64,000 bases of DNA from JAXMAZ01 sp046350115 (GTDB lineage: Bacteria; Planctomycetota; Planctomycetia; Gemmatales; Gemmataceae), in contig JAXMAZ010000005.1 of assembly GCA_046350115.1 (NCBI GenBank), positions 124,001-188,000 on the forward strand, read 5' to 3'. Every line of letters begins with the position of its first letter. Within the stretch, counting starts at the first letter, position 1. The position numbers and the translations under genes were made by a program. Below, one piece after another: positions 62,860 to 64,000 of the stretch. The notes beneath the pieces are model-generated. The model saw only the letters and a program-made list of their open reading frames with translations, had not been told where the DNA came from and did no database searches.

Positions 62860-63072
62860 ATGCCGAACGACGCGAAGCTCGGTCTGCTCGCCGGCGTGGC
62901 CGCCACGCTGGTGGTGGCGGTGGTGTACTTTCACAAGCCGGCGCTGACGGCCGGGCCGCCGGCCAAGGTGGCGGTCGCCGGGGTCGGGAACGTCCCGCCG
63001 GCGGTGACGCCGGCGGCGGTCAAGGTGCCGGCCCGGTCGGGCGGTCCCGGTCGGGGGTGGGAGGAGGAGTGA
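62860..63072 (+). CDS. small single-pass membrane protein
   Basis: The 70-residue product has one hydrophobic helix near the start (LGLLAGVAATLVVAVVYF) and a proline/valine-rich tail outside (VGNVPPAVTPAAVKVPARSG). It starts at ATG 62860 with GGGGGAG upstream. There is no recognisable family. It ends 10 bases before the convergent porin gene, so it may be an assembly partner of the envelope, but nothing proves this. Confidence 0.6.
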   Translation: MPNDAKLGLLAGVAATLVVAVVYFHKPALTAGPPAKVAVAGVGNVPPAVTPAAVKVPARSGGPGRGWEEE

Positions 63073-63082
63073 CCGGCGGGGG

Positions 63083-64000
63083 TCAGAAGTCGAACGCCAG
63101 CCGGGTGCCGAAGGCGTGGATCGCCCCCTTGACCAGCGGGTTGGCCGACTCGTCCCGGTACGCGTAGTCGTAGTTGAACTGCATCTTGGTGTTCGGGGTC
63201 ATGTACCAGTTCAGCCCGAGCGTCACGTTGTTCAGCCGGCCGCCGGTGATCCCCCGGACGGTGGCGTCCAGGTAGGTGTACCGGGCGGCCAGTTCCCACG
63301 CCCCCCAGCCGCCGCACCAGCGGCCGTCCTCGAACCCGAAGTTCCGCTTCGGGATCACCCGGTTGAACGTGGCCGTCTTGGGGTTCCAGGTCCGGCTCTC
63401 CCCGGTCAGGAAGACCATGCCCTCGACGTAGAACGCCTGGAACGGGATCGTCCCCAGGCTCGGCCCGGCGGCCGTCTGCCGGACGTCGCTCAGGACGATC
63501 GTCTGGTACTCCCCCTGGAACGTCACCGGCCCGTACACCGCGGCCGACTCGACGTTGTACATGGTGACCGAGTCGGTGTTCAGCACGCCGGTGTCGGCGA
63601 TCAGGTTGAGCAGCGGGAGCGGGGCGTTGCGGACGGTGTCCCGGACGCGGAGCCGGTACTGGCCGTCCACCGGGTCGCGGTGGCTCATCGCCCCGCCGAC
63701 GTGCAGGAAGTACTGCTGGTCCGGGCAGTAGACCGGTAGCCACGTCACCCGCCCGGTGACGGCGTACTGGCCGTCCCCGAGGCCGAACCCGCCGACGTCG
63801 CTGGTCGTGTTCTTGTACACCCCGATGCCGGTGAAGAACCGGTCGTCCGCCCAGGTGCGGAACGCGCTGATCCCCGGGCTGAACCCGTTGTTGAACGCGG
63901 TCAGCGACTGGTCGAACAGGTACGACCGCTCCATGAACTCCAGATACCGGTAGCTGTTCAGGTGCTCCAGGCTGAACCACTCCTTCTGGCTGCCGATCCG
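63083..64000 (-). CDS. phosphate-selective porin O/P-like outer membrane protein, 5' end outside window
   Basis: The frame is open at the window end; about 305 residues are visible. They show the alternation of aromatic and small residues of a beta-barrel: GISAFRTWADDRFFTGIGVY, VTGRVTWLPVYCPDQQYFLH, ELAARYTYLDATVRGITGGR and LNNVTLGLNWYMTPNTKMQF. The end, RLAFDF, is the typical C-terminal phenylalanine signal for outer membrane insertion. OprP/OprO-like porins carry anions. Residue order before MERSYLFD continues as LEHLNSYRYLEF, so the real start is off the window. Confidence 0.85.
   Translation of the reverse strand, partial: RIGSQKEWFSLEHLNSYRYLEFMERSYLFDQSLTAFNNGFSPGISAFRTWADDRFFTGIGVYKNTTSDVGGFGLGDGQYAVTGRVTWLPVYCPDQQYFLHVGGAMSHRDPVDGQYRLRVRDTVRNAPLPLLNLIADTGVLNTDSVTMYNVESAAVYGPVTFQGEYQTIVLSDVRQTAAGPSLGTIPFQAFYVEGMVFLTGESRTWNPKTATFNRVIPKRNFGFEDGRWCGGWGAWELAARYTYLDATVRGITGGRLNNVTLGLNWYMTPNTKMQFNYDYAYRDESANPLVKGAIHAFGTRLAFDF

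Overview
The window is GC-rich throughout and its gene content points to a planctomycete, most likely of the family Gemmataceae. The indicators are a DUF1559 pilin-like protein, ECF sigma factors beside Ser/Thr kinases with TPR tails, secreted proteins with an LEDR/MEDR-type N-terminal motif, a Bat-type aerotolerance cluster, and a very high density of intergenic palindromic elements. This assignment comes from family knowledge, not from a database search.

Layout. 0-9.4 kb: a partial esterase, a DUF2330 protein, a secreted protein, an ECF sigma factor with its presumed membrane partner, an FHA-GAF-HD-GYP regulator, an aldo/keto reductase and a Gfo/Idh/MocA oxidoreductase. 9.7-16.5 kb: a Bat-like operon (VWA, TPR, BatD-like, BatE-like, large VWA protein). 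16.6-22.6 kb: a signalling block (hybrid histidine kinase with two receivers, a CheY-like receiver, a receiver fused to a class III nucleotide cyclase). 22.6-25.9 kb: small genes, including a toxin-antitoxin pair, a broken DUF433 gene, a metallo-beta-lactamase fold hydrolase and a NYN/YacP nuclease. 26-32.2 kb: an LEDR-type secreted or anchored protein, an ECF sigma factor, a Ser/Thr kinase with TPRs and an FG-GAP repeat protein. 32.4-45.4 kb: a SulP anion transporter, an NtrC-type regulator with its kinase, a secreted protein, a DUF1559 protein, then DabA with two antiporter-like membrane subunits, which together suggest inorganic carbon uptake. Three sigma-54-type promoters lie in this block and may tie it together. 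45.4-57 kb: a zinc-ribbon/HEAT protein, a thioredoxin-like protein, a GNAT, EF-G, an alpha/beta hydrolase, a GYD protein, an aldehyde dehydrogenase, a lower-GC orphan gene and a second Ser/Thr kinase. 57-64 kb: ClpC, a DcuC-like transporter interrupted by a palindrome, a membrane glycosyltransferase-like protein, a small membrane protein and a partial porin.

The most striking feature is the set of more than twenty palindromic elements between and inside genes. They fall into sequence families and are sometimes nested: the same inner palindrome sits in three different outer shells. One 62-base palindrome splits the DcuC-like gene, and removing exactly those bases restores a 428-residue frame. 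Another block is bracketed by a 14-base direct duplication at the sigma/kinase junction. Others provide stop codons, a signal peptide, or separate a Shine-Dalgarno sequence from its start codon. This looks like a mobile, non-autonomous palindrome system that inserts at gene edges.

Several genes also carry apparent single-base frameshifts (sigma factor near 4284, FHA protein near 5630, DUF433 near 24240, possibly the FG-GAP protein near 30670), so sequence error should be considered. I saw no rRNA, tRNA or CRISPR array.
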